From contig CAVSIB010000024.1 in the NCBI GenBank assembly GCA_963727835.1, forward strand, positions 1 to 25,278: 25,278 nt of DNA. Reading direction: 5' to 3'. The position numbers were made by a program, and so were the translations under genes. Position 1 is the stretch's first letter; every line of letters begins with the position of its first letter. The notes beneath the pieces were generated by a model. That model saw nothing but the letters and a program-made list of their open reading frames with translations, was not told the DNA's origin and ran no database searches. Origin of the DNA: G026625185 sp963727835 (GTDB taxonomy: Bacteria; Desulfobacterota; WTBG01; JAGOGO01). Shown here piece after piece: positions 7,177-15,285 of the stretch.

Positions 7177-7822
7177 TTAGAGAACCAGCTTATTGCTGAT
7201 GGCGTGGATGCCGATCTCGTTCGGAGTATTTTCAGAATCCTGCCGTTAAACTGAACCCGATATTATTGCGGGAATCTCAAGCGGCGTGAAAAATTCTTGG
7301 TTATAGCCAGTATCTTACGGACGCCTCGGTTTTAAAAGCCAAGAATATCTTAAAGAACATCGCGTTTCGCTTAAAAAAGCTTTTAAAAAGTTTGGTGCGT
7401 CACCTTCGATTATTTAGCCATTTTAACCGTAGAGACCTGGCTGGGATCCTATACCGGCAAATACCCCACAATCAACGTCTCTCCACTATGGCGCTAGCGG
7501 GTGATCCTCAGGTCCAGGAAAAGATATTTTCTTTTTTTTGGCAATGAAATCAGCGCGCCCGACATCCAAAAACAAATCCTCTCTTCTCTTAAACAGCGAG
7601 AGAGGCGCGGATACCGCGAACTAAAATTTCTTTTACCTCACATAAAGAAAAACGGCTTGGACCCTTTAAGCATCAAAGGATCGGGTTGAAGGTGCTATTG
7701 GCATCCCTCAGTTTATGCCCTAATATTGATCACTACGGGCAAGACGGGGATGGAGATGGCATTGTTGACCCTCTTTAACCACGCTGATCTATCGCCAGTA
7801 TTGCTTGCTTTCTCAATGCTTA
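7177..7822 (+). pseudogene. MltB-type lytic murein transglycosylase, 5' portion, many frameshifts
   Basis: Pieces in different frames assemble, in order, into the soluble lytic transglycosylase family: ENQLIADGVDADLVRSIF, VKLNPILLRESQ, KEHRVSLKKAFKKFG, AILTVETWLGSYTGKYPTIN (its Glu is the expected catalytic acid), TMALAGDPQVQEKIFSFF, RRGYRELKFLLPHIKKNGLD, EGAIGIPQFMP, NIDHYGQDGDGDGIVD and finally SIACFLNA. These enzymes cleave peptidoglycan between MurNAc and GlcNAc, forming the anhydro product. At least six frame changes or stops separate the pieces, so it cannot be translated. The last piece runs into the left end of the IS630-family element, and the gene resumes on its far side at 8945. 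No signal peptide survives. Confidence 0.85.
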
Positions 7823-8944
7823 AATTGCTTTATATTATACTAACGATCTTCAAAGCTGATAGTCCGAATATTTTTTTCTTGTCCTTTTCAAGATTAGCCA
7901 AGGCAGCAACCAGTACATCTTCCACTGCACCAAGGCTGTTAAACACCTTATTCTCAAACCATTTTTCGCGAATTTCCTCCCAAAGATGCTCAACAGGATT
8001 GCATTGAGGACTGTAGGCCGGCAAGCGATAGAGGCTATATTGTCTGGAACCTTCAGACCCCCAGCCTTGTGCCATCCCGCCTGATCCATAAACATCATGA
8101 TAAATTCATCAGGATGGCGAAAGGATACCTCTTCAAGAAACAGAGACATCATTTTGGTGTTCACCTCAGGTAAAATTAGAGAGTCTAAAGTTCCATCATG
8201 CGGACTTATCGCGGCAAAGGCATACGTATATTCACGCACGATCTGCTGCGGCACATCCGGTCGAACACCACAGGGCGCCGAACACCGACGTGGGTCATTT
8301 ATCCGACCAAAACGTCCCTCATCCTGAAACATCAACCGTACTTTCCACCCCTGTTTTGCCTGATAATCTATTTCTTCTTTGACAAGCTCGGGGAGTTTTT
8401 TTTAAACTCTTCTTGGGCGCCTACTTCTGCCTTCGGGTGTTTCGCTCTTGGCGCTATCTTACGCCAACCATGTCGCGCCAACATCCTATAAACCGTCGAT
8501 TTGGGAACTTGCTTGCCCGCTTTCTTCTCATATGCTGTTTTGATCTCGCCAACCACAAGCACTCCCCCGGCTCTGGCCTTCTCCAAAAATGATGAAAGAA
8601 GATCGTTTTCTTCTCGGTCCGTTAAATTGCTATACCTCTTCCCCCCTCGTCCTTTACCCAGCAATATCTTCTCTCCTTCTCGCAAATAACGACTCTGAAT
8701 GATTTTTACCGTACTTTGACTCCATCCGACAGCTATGGCTACGGCGGCGGAAGAAAAATTCAAGGCAGTTCTTAACCATATACATTGAACTCGTTGAAAA
8801 TCCGCTTTCGTCTCTGTCTTTGACAATAAGAGCTTTAACCTCTCCTTCTGATCGTCGCTTAATAATGTCCGTGGTCGCATATCTCCCTCCATAATTGGTT
8901 TTTTATGAGGGATATTATATGCTAGTTTATGTATGAATGCAACT
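7823..8944 (-). mobile_element. IS630-family insertion sequence
   Basis: About 1.12 kb, bounded by TA on each side (7821-7822 and 8945-8946), the usual TA target of IS630/Tc1-like elements. The ends are imperfect inverted repeats: AATTGCTTT entering from the left and AGTTGCATT from the right. The transposase fills the element on the minus strand and stops within 10 bases of the left end. Removing the element and one TA joins the two halves of the MltB gene, which confirms the boundaries. Confidence 0.8.
7830..8880 (-). pseudogene. IS630-family transposase in three frames
   Basis: The start is the ATG at 8878-8880, which has GGAGGGA just upstream, rather than the ATG four codons earlier. The first part (MRPRTLLSDDQKERLKLLLS to EEFKKN) is the helix-turn-helix DNA-binding region, including AVGWSQSTVKIIQSRYL. 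A slippery heptamer A-AAA-AAC near 8400 would move the ribosome by -1 into ELVKEEIDYQAKQGWKVR and then the DDE domain: FQDEGRFGR (first Asp), MFMDQAGWHK (second Asp). A second shift near 8035 is needed to reach YRLPAYSPQCNPVEHLWEEI (the Glu) and the C-terminus ending at 7830. The first shift could be programmed, as in some IS families. The second looks like damage or a sequence error. Confidence 0.8.
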
Positions 8945-9063
8945 TAGTATCACAAATGGAAAAAGCCAGGAAGGTTGAGGAAAAGGAAAGGGTTCTGCTT
9001 CGTTATAATCGGAGTATCTATTGTGTGGATACGGTGTGGGCGCTCGCGGAGAAACTCAAATAA
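8945..9063 (+). pseudogene. MltB-type lytic transglycosylase, 3' portion beyond the insertion
   Basis: Immediately after the element the plus strand reads YHKWKKPGR, then one frame over VEEKERVLLRYNRSIYCVDT and VWALAEKLK with a stop at 9061-9063. This is the usual C-terminal end of MltB-type enzymes (RYN-S-Y-V-TV-LAE-L). It continues the piece ending LFNHADAIASIACFLNA before the element, so insertion was into this gene. At least one further frameshift lies in this part. Confidence 0.8.
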
Positions 9064-9109
9064 AACACCCCTGAGTAATGATCGGTATGGCATGGAATCT
9101 ATTTCTTTG

Positions 9110-9829
9110 TTAGTTTTCCGACCTTTTGCCGCGGTGAGAGTGCTTCCACTGTGTCCAGAGTTTTCCTACCACTATTACCCCAACTGCAAAGAAAACTTGT
9201 ACCCCATATTCTAAAATTTTACCTGGATGAACCAACCCCTCGACCCACGAGTCAGTAATCATCATCTCTCCCCCACCCTTCCGAGAACTGCTGCACCAAG
9301 AAGAATAATAATCGGGTATTTATCCATAAGCACAGAAAGAAAGTTGCTGGTAAAAACTACCAAGGGGATACTGAGTGCGAGCCCGAAAAAGAGGAGAAAT
9401 AAGTTCCCGCGTGAAGCCCCCGCTATAGCAAGTACATTATCGGTCGACATGGTGATGTCTGCTATCACAATAAGTCTCACCGCCTGCACAATAGTTGCAG
9501 CCTCTTTATCTGGCCCTTCTTCCATCCCTCCCATCAACAAAGAGCTTTATCGCAATCCACAAAATCACTATCCCCCCGATAAGCTTTAAAAAACTTATTT
9601 GGAGAAACTGGGAGACAAAAAAGGTAAGGGCAACCCTCAATAAGACGGCAGCACCAGCACCAAAAATAATTCCGGTGATCCTCTGGTTCTTCGGAAGCCT
9701 TCGAACTGCCATCGCGATAATGACCGCATTATCTCCAGCTAAAATCAAATCAATTACTATAATGCTTATAATACCCATAACAAACTGCATATCCCACGTA
9801 ATATAGCTGCCGATTGGCCCTAAATCCAC
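9110..9829 (-). pseudogene. TerC-family integral membrane protein, two frameshifts
   Basis: The GTG start at 9827-9829 has GGAG seven bases upstream. The first frame gives FVMGIISIIVIDLILAGDNA, the TerC hallmark with acidic residues in a membrane helix, then helices to KLFVDG. A one-base change near 9520 is needed to reach EEGPDKEAATIVQAVRLIVI and ADITMSTDNVLAIAG, the second acidic helix. A second change in a G run near 9283 restores GEMMITDSWVEGLVHPGK and a last helix before the stop at 9110-9112. Together they make a full TerC protein of about 240 residues; some members of this family export manganese. All domains are present, so either the gene is freshly broken or both shifts are sequence errors. 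The product sits in the inner membrane with about seven helices. Confidence 0.75.
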
Positions 9830-9832
9830 TTT

Positions 9833-9937
9833 TTAACTCCTCACTTTTAAATATGTTACCGCCTGAACCGTATTGTTGATACTAACCTTTTCAGTCAATG
9901 AGTCATTGAAAGTTTTTAGATTGCTTCCTTCAATCAT
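9833..9937 (-). other. Candidate 34-residue leader reading frame before the TerC gene
   Basis: ATG at 9935-9937, with AAAGGA closely upstream; the frame MIEGSNLKTFNDSLTEKVSI continues and ends at 9833-9835, three bases before the TerC GTG. Its stop overlaps the TerC ribosome binding site, an arrangement seen in coupled leader peptides. I see no yybP-ykoY riboswitch core, which often precedes TerC genes. No known family is recognised. Confidence 0.25.
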
Positions 9938-10107
9938 TATCCTTTTGCCTTATAAAACCTTACGAAAAAATTCTTCTGTGCGTGTTAAGCTTCAACCGAA
10001 AATCAAAAAGCTGAGATCAATCGCAACACTCCATTTTTCTGATTGTTACGAATTCTTTCTCAACCCAATAATCATGGGATGATAATAACCGTTACCCACC
10101 CATATTA

Positions 10108-10746
10108 CTAAGGGAGAATTCTCATGCCGCTCAATACCGAAACCATGACTGCCGCCACCAGCACCGAACCCACCTGCCCGCCAGCATCCGCGCCCATGGC
10201 ATGCATAAATAAATAAGTTTTCCTATTATACTTTTGTCCTTCCCGTTGTACAACGCGGGCAGATATCGGGAAAGCCGAGATGCCTGCTGCGCCAATGAGC
10301 GGATTAACCGTGCCCCCGCTTAAAAAGCACATAACTTTTCCAAATAAAACTCCGCATGCGGTATCACAACAGATTGCCAAAAAACCCAATCCTAAAACAA
10401 TTAAAGTCTTAGGATTAAGAAACACACTCCCAACCATGGTTGCGCCAATGGGAAGACCGAGGAAGAGGGTAACGATATTGGCAATTTTGTTTTCCGGCGC
10501 TTTAGTCAGCCGCTGCACCACACCACACTCTCTCATAAGGTTACCCAGCATAGTAGATACCCACGGGCTTACGCCCGTGGTCCTCAGCGTTGTTTTGATA
10601 GGGACAAGCAGTAAAGGCTCACAATCTTTTTTGATGCCAAGATAAAAAAGCACACCGCCAACCACAAGCATTACCAGACTCCGCCAATCAAGACATTGAA
10701 AGCCCGCAATGAGTCCACTTAATCCGTTGAGAATTCCCTCTAACAT
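10108..10746 (-). pseudogene. oadB: Sodium-pumping decarboxylase beta subunit (OadB family) with a large internal deletion
   Basis: 212 residues against about 370-430 for the family. Residues 1-50 match the N-terminus, ending in CEPLLLVPI. The reading then jumps to TMLGNLMRECGVVQRLTKAP, NKIANIVTLFLGLPIGATMV, NPLIGAAGISAFPISARVVQ and MHAMGADAGGQVGSVL, the family's C-terminal third. Roughly 160 residues of central helices are missing, including the GGADGPT region whose Asp is needed for Na+ transport, so the pump should be inactive. The frame is kept across the scar, which encodes KTTLRTTGVSPWVS and contains a perfect palindrome (10561-10580). In the intact complex OadB couples decarboxylation of biotin-bound CO2 to Na+ export. 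The start ATG has AAGGA upstream and lies 20 bases after oadG. No alpha subunit is in the window. Confidence 0.8.
10561..10580. repeat. Perfect 20-bp hairpin palindrome at the OadB deletion scar
   Basis: CCACGGGC and GCCCGTGG flank the loop TTAC, an 8-bp GC-rich perfect stem. Palindromes of this form resemble REP-like elements and the end hairpins of IS200/IS605 transposons. It lies inside the 14-codon filler joining the two conserved parts of OadB, so it may mark excision of, or rearrangement by, a mobile element. Confidence 0.6.
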
Positions 10747-10766
10747 TTTGCATTCTTCCTTTTTTA

Positions 10767-10901
10767 CTAATTTTCTTCTTCTTTTTTATAAGGAAATACT
10801 TTCCTTAAAACACCCATGATAAGGCTCATAATCCACAGCGTGAGCAAGGTGCCTCCCATCCCACAAATGAGCATGGTAATACCAAAAGTAAATTTATCAA
10901 T
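10767..10901 (-). CDS. oadG: Sodium-pumping decarboxylase gamma subunit (OadG family), small
   Basis: 44 codons ending in TAG at 10767-10769. The reading IDKFTFGITMLICGMGGTLL, TLWIMSLIMGVLRKVFPYKK and EEEN matches OadG-type subunits: FG-T-x-GMGG at the start of a single membrane helix, then the FPYKKEEE cytoplasmic tail. The family normally starts with Met just where ATT occurs (10899-10901), preceded by AAGAAGG. Either ATT is used as a rare start, the ATG has mutated, or translation begins at the internal ATG at 10872-10874, which would cut into the helix. It sits 20 bases before oadB in the same direction, the usual order, and would assemble the alpha-beta complex if its partners were intact. 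Confidence 0.6.
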   Translation of the reverse strand: MDKFTFGITMLICGMGGTLLTLWIMSLIMGVLRKVFPYKKEEEN

Positions 10902-10926
10902 ACAACAACCTTCTTTCCTAAAAGCA

Positions 10927-10955
10927 AATGCCCATTTGTTTGAAAAATGGGCATT
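10927..10955 (-). terminator. Hairpin after ychF, probable terminator
   Basis: AATGCCCATTT (10927-10937) and AAATGGGCATT (10945-10955) form a perfect 11-bp stem with a 7-base loop, 57 bases past the ychF stop in minus-strand order. The following minus-strand bases, TGCTTTTA, give only a short U run. It separates the ychF transcript from oadG. Confidence 0.55.
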
Positions 10956-11011
10956 GGTAATTAAAACAATTGCTAAAAGCCATCGATCATTCAGTAGGTA
11001 AATGAATTTAG

Positions 11012-12106
11012 CTAAACATTGAACTTAAAAGTTATAATATCTCCGTTTTTGATCTCATAATCCCGGCCTTCCAAAGCGATTATACCCTTTTCTCGAGCCA
11101 AGGTCATGGAACCGATGGAGACAAAATCTTCATAGCCAATAACCTCTGCTTTAATAAAACCTTTTTCCATATCAGAATGGATTTTACCAGCCGCCTCCGG
11201 TGCCTTGGTCCCTTTAACGACAGTCCACGCCCTTAGTTCCTTGCTCACCACCGTATAAAAGGTAATGAGTTTAAGCAGGCGATATCCTTCCGCCACCAAG
11301 GCTTCTAAACCGGAGCGTTCCAGTTCGTATTCGCGAAGAAATTCTTGCCTTTCTTCCGCTCCCAGATCCTCGAGCTCTGCCTCTAATTTTCCACAAATGG
11401 TAACTCTCGGTGCCTTCTCTTCTACCGCAACTTGCATTACAGCTTCCCGGTAACCTTTACCACCCTTAATTTCTTTTTCTGATACATTGGCAACATATAA
11501 AACCGGCTTAAATGTAAGGAACTGCACTTCCTTTAAAAACCTTACCATCTCCGTAATGTCTGGAATTTGCCTGACGGGAATTCCTCCATCTAAATGGGTT
11601 GCAATCTGTTTTAAAACTTCCAACTCTTCCCGATATTGTTTTTCCCCTACGCGTGCCAGTTTCTCTATCTTGGTTAAGCGTCTCGACAAAGTCTCGATGT
11701 CAGCAAGCACAAGTTCGGTATTCACGATGCCTATATCACGGACAGGCTCAATGTTTTCTCCTTCATGGGCTATGTTTTCATCTTCAAAGCATCTCACCAC
11801 ATGAATCAGGGCATCAACATTGCGAATATGGCTTAAAAACTGATTGCCCAATCCTTCTCCCTGGCTGGCTCCTTTCACTAAACCGGCAATATCCCAAACC
11901 TCCAACGTGGCCGGAATAGTTTTCTTGGGCTGGATAAGTCGGGCAATTTCCTTAAGACGGGGATCGGGGACAGGTGCTATCCCCTGATGAGGCTGAATGG
12001 TGGAAAAGGGATACGAAGCAACTTCTGCTTTAGCAGCAGTGAGGGCGTTGAAAATAGTTGACTTGCCCGCATTGGGCAAGCCAACTATTCCACATTTAAA
12101 ACCCAT
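11012..12106 (-). CDS. ychF: Redox-regulated ATPase/GTPase of the Obg-like YchF family
   Basis: 364 residues, full length for the family. The P-loop is GLPNAGKST (residues 9-17), and DIAGLVKGASQGEGLGNQFL is the switch II/G3 region, with the YchF-specific AGLVKGAS. The G4 region reads NVSE in place of the GTPase NKxD, the change that gives YchF its preference for ATP. A coiled-coil insert (about 130-175) and a C-terminal TGS domain (about 280-363, ending ALEGRDYEIKNGDIITFKFN) follow. It associates with ribosomes and is linked to stress responses in other bacteria. The ATG has AAAGGA five bases upstream. It is the last gene of the prs-rplY-pth-hppA-ychF run, 69 bases after hppA, and is followed by a hairpin. 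Confidence 0.96.
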   Translation of the reverse strand: MGFKCGIVGLPNAGKSTIFNALTAAKAEVASYPFSTIQPHQGIAPVPDPRLKEIARLIQPKKTIPATLEVWDIAGLVKGASQGEGLGNQFLSHIRNVDALIHVVRCFEDENIAHEGENIEPVRDIGIVNTELVLADIETLSRRLTKIEKLARVGEKQYREELEVLKQIATHLDGGIPVRQIPDITEMVRFLKEVQFLTFKPVLYVANVSEKEIKGGKGYREAVMQVAVEEKAPRVTICGKLEAELEDLGAEERQEFLREYELERSGLEALVAEGYRLLKLITFYTVVSKELRAWTVVKGTKAPEAAGKIHSDMEKGFIKAEVIGYEDFVSIGSMTLAREKGIIALEGRDYEIKNGDIITFKFNV

Positions 12107-12175
12107 TTATTTCCTTTTAACGCGTTTTTTGTAAATCAAACTCCCCTAATCAAGGAGCATGGTGCGTTACCAAAA

Positions 12176-14641
12176 TTACTGCTTCTTCGGTATCCGCATG
12201 CAGTAAAAGGATCTGTAAACAAAAATTAACGCAACGGCAAAAAAGATCATTCCTACCCAGCCGGCTTTGCCCTGCATACCCGGAGCAATGGCAATCTCCA
12301 TCGCCAGGAGCCCGAACAGGGTGGTGAACTTGATGATCGGGTTCAAAGCAACCGAGGAGGTATCTTTGTACGGGTCGCCGACCGTGTCGCCCACGACTGC
12401 CGCGGCATGCAGATCCGTACCTTTCTCTTTCAGGTCGACCTCGACCACCTTTTTGGCATTGTCCCAGCAGCCGCCGGCATTGGCCATGAAGAAGGCCTGG
12501 AAGAGACCGAAAACGGCGATGGACAGCAGGTAGCTGACGAAGAAAGAAATGGGGGCACCCGCAAAAATCTTGTCGTGACCGGTTAACGTGGCCATATTGC
12601 CCGTAGGTGCGGAGAAGAAGGCAAAGGCCAAAGCAAAACTGAAGATGGCGATGAAGATGTTGATCATACCCTTCTGGGCATACTGGGTACAGATCTTCAC
12701 GACCTCTTTCGAATTCTCGGTCGAAGCGGATAAGCTGGCGTTTTCATCCAGCTTAATATTGTTCTTGATGTACTGCACGGCCTGGTAGGCGCCCGTGGTA
12801 ACGGCCTGGATGGAAGCGCCGGTGAACCAGTAGATGACCGCACCGCCGCAGATCAAGCCGAGCAGGGTGTAGGGATTGAGCAAATTGAGGATAGATTCCG
12901 GTTCTACTTGGAGCTTCTCTTTAATGAGCAGGATGAGCGAGAAAATCATGGTGGTGGCTCCGACAACGGCCGTACCGATAAGAACCGGTTTTGCGGTGGC
13001 TTTGAAGGTGTTGCCGGCGCTGTCATTTTCCTCAAGATACTGTTTGCCAACATCAAAGCGCGGTTTAAAGCCGAAGTCCTTCTCGATTTCTTTTCCCACA
13101 TTGGGAATGGATTCAATCAGGGAAAGCTCGTACACGCTCTGGGCGTTGTCCGTAACCGGACCATAGCTGTCAACCGCGATGGTGACCGGTCCCATGCCCA
13201 GCATGCCGAAAGCCACCAGACCGAAGGCAAAGACCGACGGATAGATCATGAAATCGGCCAGTCCCAGGGTGCTGGTTATGTAGGCGAGGAACATGAGCCC
13301 GAAGACCGCCATGCCGAGCCAGAAGGCGCTAAAGTTACCGGCCACCAGACCGGAGAGGATATCAAGAGAGGCGCCGCCTTCACGGGCCGCGGTAACGACC
13401 TCTTCGGTATGTCTGGACTTGGAGCTGGTAAAGACCTTGACAAGCTCCGGAATGACGGCCGCGGCGAGCGTACCACAACTGATGATGACCGAGAGCTTCC
13501 ACCACAGGCCGTTGGGAAGGGCGCCCAGCTGCCATTTGCTCGCGGCAAAGGTTACGGCGATGGAAACGAGCGACGTAATCCAGACCAAAGTGGTCAGAGG
13601 GTGCTCGAAATCGATCTTCTCCTTGCCCCCCTGCGTGGCGCTGGTGAGAACACCATTGATCCAGTAGGAGACAATGGACGTGACGATCATAAGGACACGC
13701 ATGACGAATATCCAGACCAGGAGCTCAGCTTGAAAGGCCTGATAGTCCGTACCCTTAGTGCAGGCCAACACGATGAAGCTGATGATGGCAACACCGGTAA
13801 CGCCATAGGTTTCAAAACCGTCCGCCGTGGGGCCCACACTGTCGCCAGCATTGTCGCCGGTGCAGTCCGCGATTACGCCGGGGTTGCGCGGGTCGTCTTC
13901 TTTGATGGTGAAGATGATTTTCATCAGGTCGGAGCCGATATCAGCGATCTTGGTAAAGATACCGCCGCAGATACGCAGGGCCGAAGCGCCCAGTGATTCG
14001 CCGATGGCGAAACCGATAAAGGCGGCACCGGCCACTTGGCGTGGCAGGAACACGAGAATAAGGAGCATCATGATAAGTTCGACGCAGACCAGCAGCACGC
14101 CGATGGACATGCCAGCGGTCAGGGGGATGTCGAGGAGTTTGCTCGGTTTGCCTTCCAGCGAGGAGAAGGCCATTCGGCTGTTGGCCAAAGTGTTCATGCG
14201 GATGCCGAACCAGGCCACCCCGTAGGAGCCCAGGATACCAACGATGGAGGCGCCCAGGACAATGGCGACGTTCCCGAGGGGCATCTCTGACAACACGCGG
14301 AAATAATAAAAGATACAGATGCCGATGATGATCTCCAGGCCTAACAGGAATTTGCCCTGCTGGATCAGATACGTCTTACAGGTCTGGAAGATGATCTCCG
14401 AGACTTCCAGCATGGACTTGTGGGACGGGATCTTCTTTACCTTGGAATACATATACACGCCGAAAAGCATGCCCAAGATACAAATCAAAAATCCCCAATA
14501 CAGCAACTTACACTGAGCCGGACTAAGATCCGGAATTTTTAGGTCTGCTTCACTGGCAAAAAGCGGGGTTGCCAGCAAGAAAAAAAGCAGGCCAGAAATA
14601 ATACTACTTGCGAAGCGGGTTATTTTTTCTCGTGAAACCAT
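12176..14641 (-). CDS. hppA: Membrane-bound ion-translocating pyrophosphatase
   Basis: 821 residues from the ATG at 14639-14641; AAAGGAG at 14650-14656 lies eight bases upstream, so the TTG six codons earlier is not the start. About 16 membrane helices are evident. GGIFTKIADIGSDLMKIIF and EDDPRNPGVIADCTGDNAGD, then ADGFETYG, form the pyrophosphate-Mg site; ANAGGCWDNAKK and DTVGDPYKDTSS supply its second half. The enzyme hydrolyses pyrophosphate and pumps H+ or Na+. GNTFKAT has Lys where K+-independent members have it, so K+ independence is likely; the ion is not certain. Several otherwise invariant-looking positions differ: DSVGPTADGFETY replaces DCAGMAADLFETY, marking a divergent subfamily. 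The first 35 residues look like an extra signal or helix. The gene is visibly GC-richer than its neighbours. Confidence 0.93.
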   Translation of the reverse strand: MVSREKITRFASSIISGLLFFLLATPLFASEADLKIPDLSPAQCKLLYWGFLICILGMLFGVYMYSKVKKIPSHKSMLEVSEIIFQTCKTYLIQQGKFLLGLEIIIGICIFYYFRVLSEMPLGNVAIVLGASIVGILGSYGVAWFGIRMNTLANSRMAFSSLEGKPSKLLDIPLTAGMSIGVLLVCVELIMMLLILVFLPRQVAGAAFIGFAIGESLGASALRICGGIFTKIADIGSDLMKIIFTIKEDDPRNPGVIADCTGDNAGDSVGPTADGFETYGVTGVAIISFIVLACTKGTDYQAFQAELLVWIFVMRVLMIVTSIVSYWINGVLTSATQGGKEKIDFEHPLTTLVWITSLVSIAVTFAASKWQLGALPNGLWWKLSVIISCGTLAAAVIPELVKVFTSSKSRHTEEVVTAAREGGASLDILSGLVAGNFSAFWLGMAVFGLMFLAYITSTLGLADFMIYPSVFAFGLVAFGMLGMGPVTIAVDSYGPVTDNAQSVYELSLIESIPNVGKEIEKDFGFKPRFDVGKQYLEENDSAGNTFKATAKPVLIGTAVVGATTMIFSLILLIKEKLQVEPESILNLLNPYTLLGLICGGAVIYWFTGASIQAVTTGAYQAVQYIKNNIKLDENASLSASTENSKEVVKICTQYAQKGMINIFIAIFSFALAFAFFSAPTGNMATLTGHDKIFAGAPISFFVSYLLSIAVFGLFQAFFMANAGGCWDNAKKVVEVDLKEKGTDLHAAAVVGDTVGDPYKDTSSVALNPIIKFTTLFGLLAMEIAIAPGMQGKAGWVGMIFFAVALIFVYRSFYCMRIPKKQ

Positions 14642-14690
14642 TTTATCTTCTCCTTTCAAATTACTAAGTACCTAAAACACAAAGAGCCAC

Positions 14691-15258
14691 TTAAATTTTT
14701 CGGTTGAAGCGATTCATGGCCTGAGCAGTTCCTTCTAACATGATTGTCTTTACTGCTTCCGTGGCCTGATCAAGAAGAATGTTCACGTTCTTCTTCTCCA
14801 GTTCATCAAAATCGGCTAAGACATAATCTTTCCCTTCACCTTTTTTTTCAGTACGACCAATGCCCAGCCTAACCCTGATGAACTCGCTTTCTCCCAAGCT
14901 CTCGATTATTGATTTTACTCCTTTATTGCCGGCGTCACCTCCTTTGTCTCGAATTCTCATTTGTCCAAAATTAAAATCCAGATCATCGTGGATGATGATC
15001 ACCTTGTCCGTTGCAATCCGAAAAAAATTTTTTAACCTTACAACCGCCTCCCCACTTAAATTCATAAAAGTCTGGGGCTTCGAAAGAACAACTTTTTGGT
15101 CGCTCCCAACTCCCTTTACCCCATGTAGCCATCATCCTCTTTTTATCGAGAGGAATGGATAACTCTTTCGAAAGTTGGTCGATTACTCGAAATCCAATGT
15201 TATGGCGAGTAAATTTAAATTTTCGACCTGGATTACCAAGACCAACAATTAACCACAC
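14691..15258 (-). CDS. pth: Peptidyl-tRNA hydrolase, interrupted by one frameshift
   Basis: The N-terminal part reads MWLIVGLGNPGRKFKFTRHN and IGFRVIDQL, with the catalytic His in RHNIGF, from a GTG at 15256-15258. After MMATWGKG the frame goes bad. One frame over it continues GVGSDQKVVLSKPQTFMNLS, then IIHDDLDFNFGQMRIRDKGG and GNKGVKSIIESLGESEFIRV, the rest of a normal Pth, ending at 14691. One extra base in the CCC run at about 15112-15114 explains it. Pth frees tRNA from prematurely released peptidyl-tRNA and is essential in most bacteria, so a sequencing or assembly error is the simplest reading. It lies between rplY (27 bases upstream) and hppA, the common rplY-pth pairing. The Shine-Dalgarno sequence is weak. 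Confidence 0.88.
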
Positions 15259-15285
15259 GTAACTAATTTGGGTTGCGAATTTTTA

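Noticed and set aside
6965..7180. Plus-strand 71-codon frame
   Set aside because: Low-complexity AT-driven composition, no ribosome binding site, no recognisable domain; it sits in eroded DNA.
9873..10082. Plus-strand 69-codon frame between TerC and OadB
   Set aside because: No ribosome binding site or similarity; it runs opposite to the neighbouring minus-strand genes.
12908..13996. A 362-codon open frame on the plus strand, antisense to hppA
   Set aside because: It lies wholly inside a well-conserved pyrophosphatase gene, its composition (Gly/Asp/Glu/Arg-rich) is what antisense of a GC-rich gene gives, and it matches no family.
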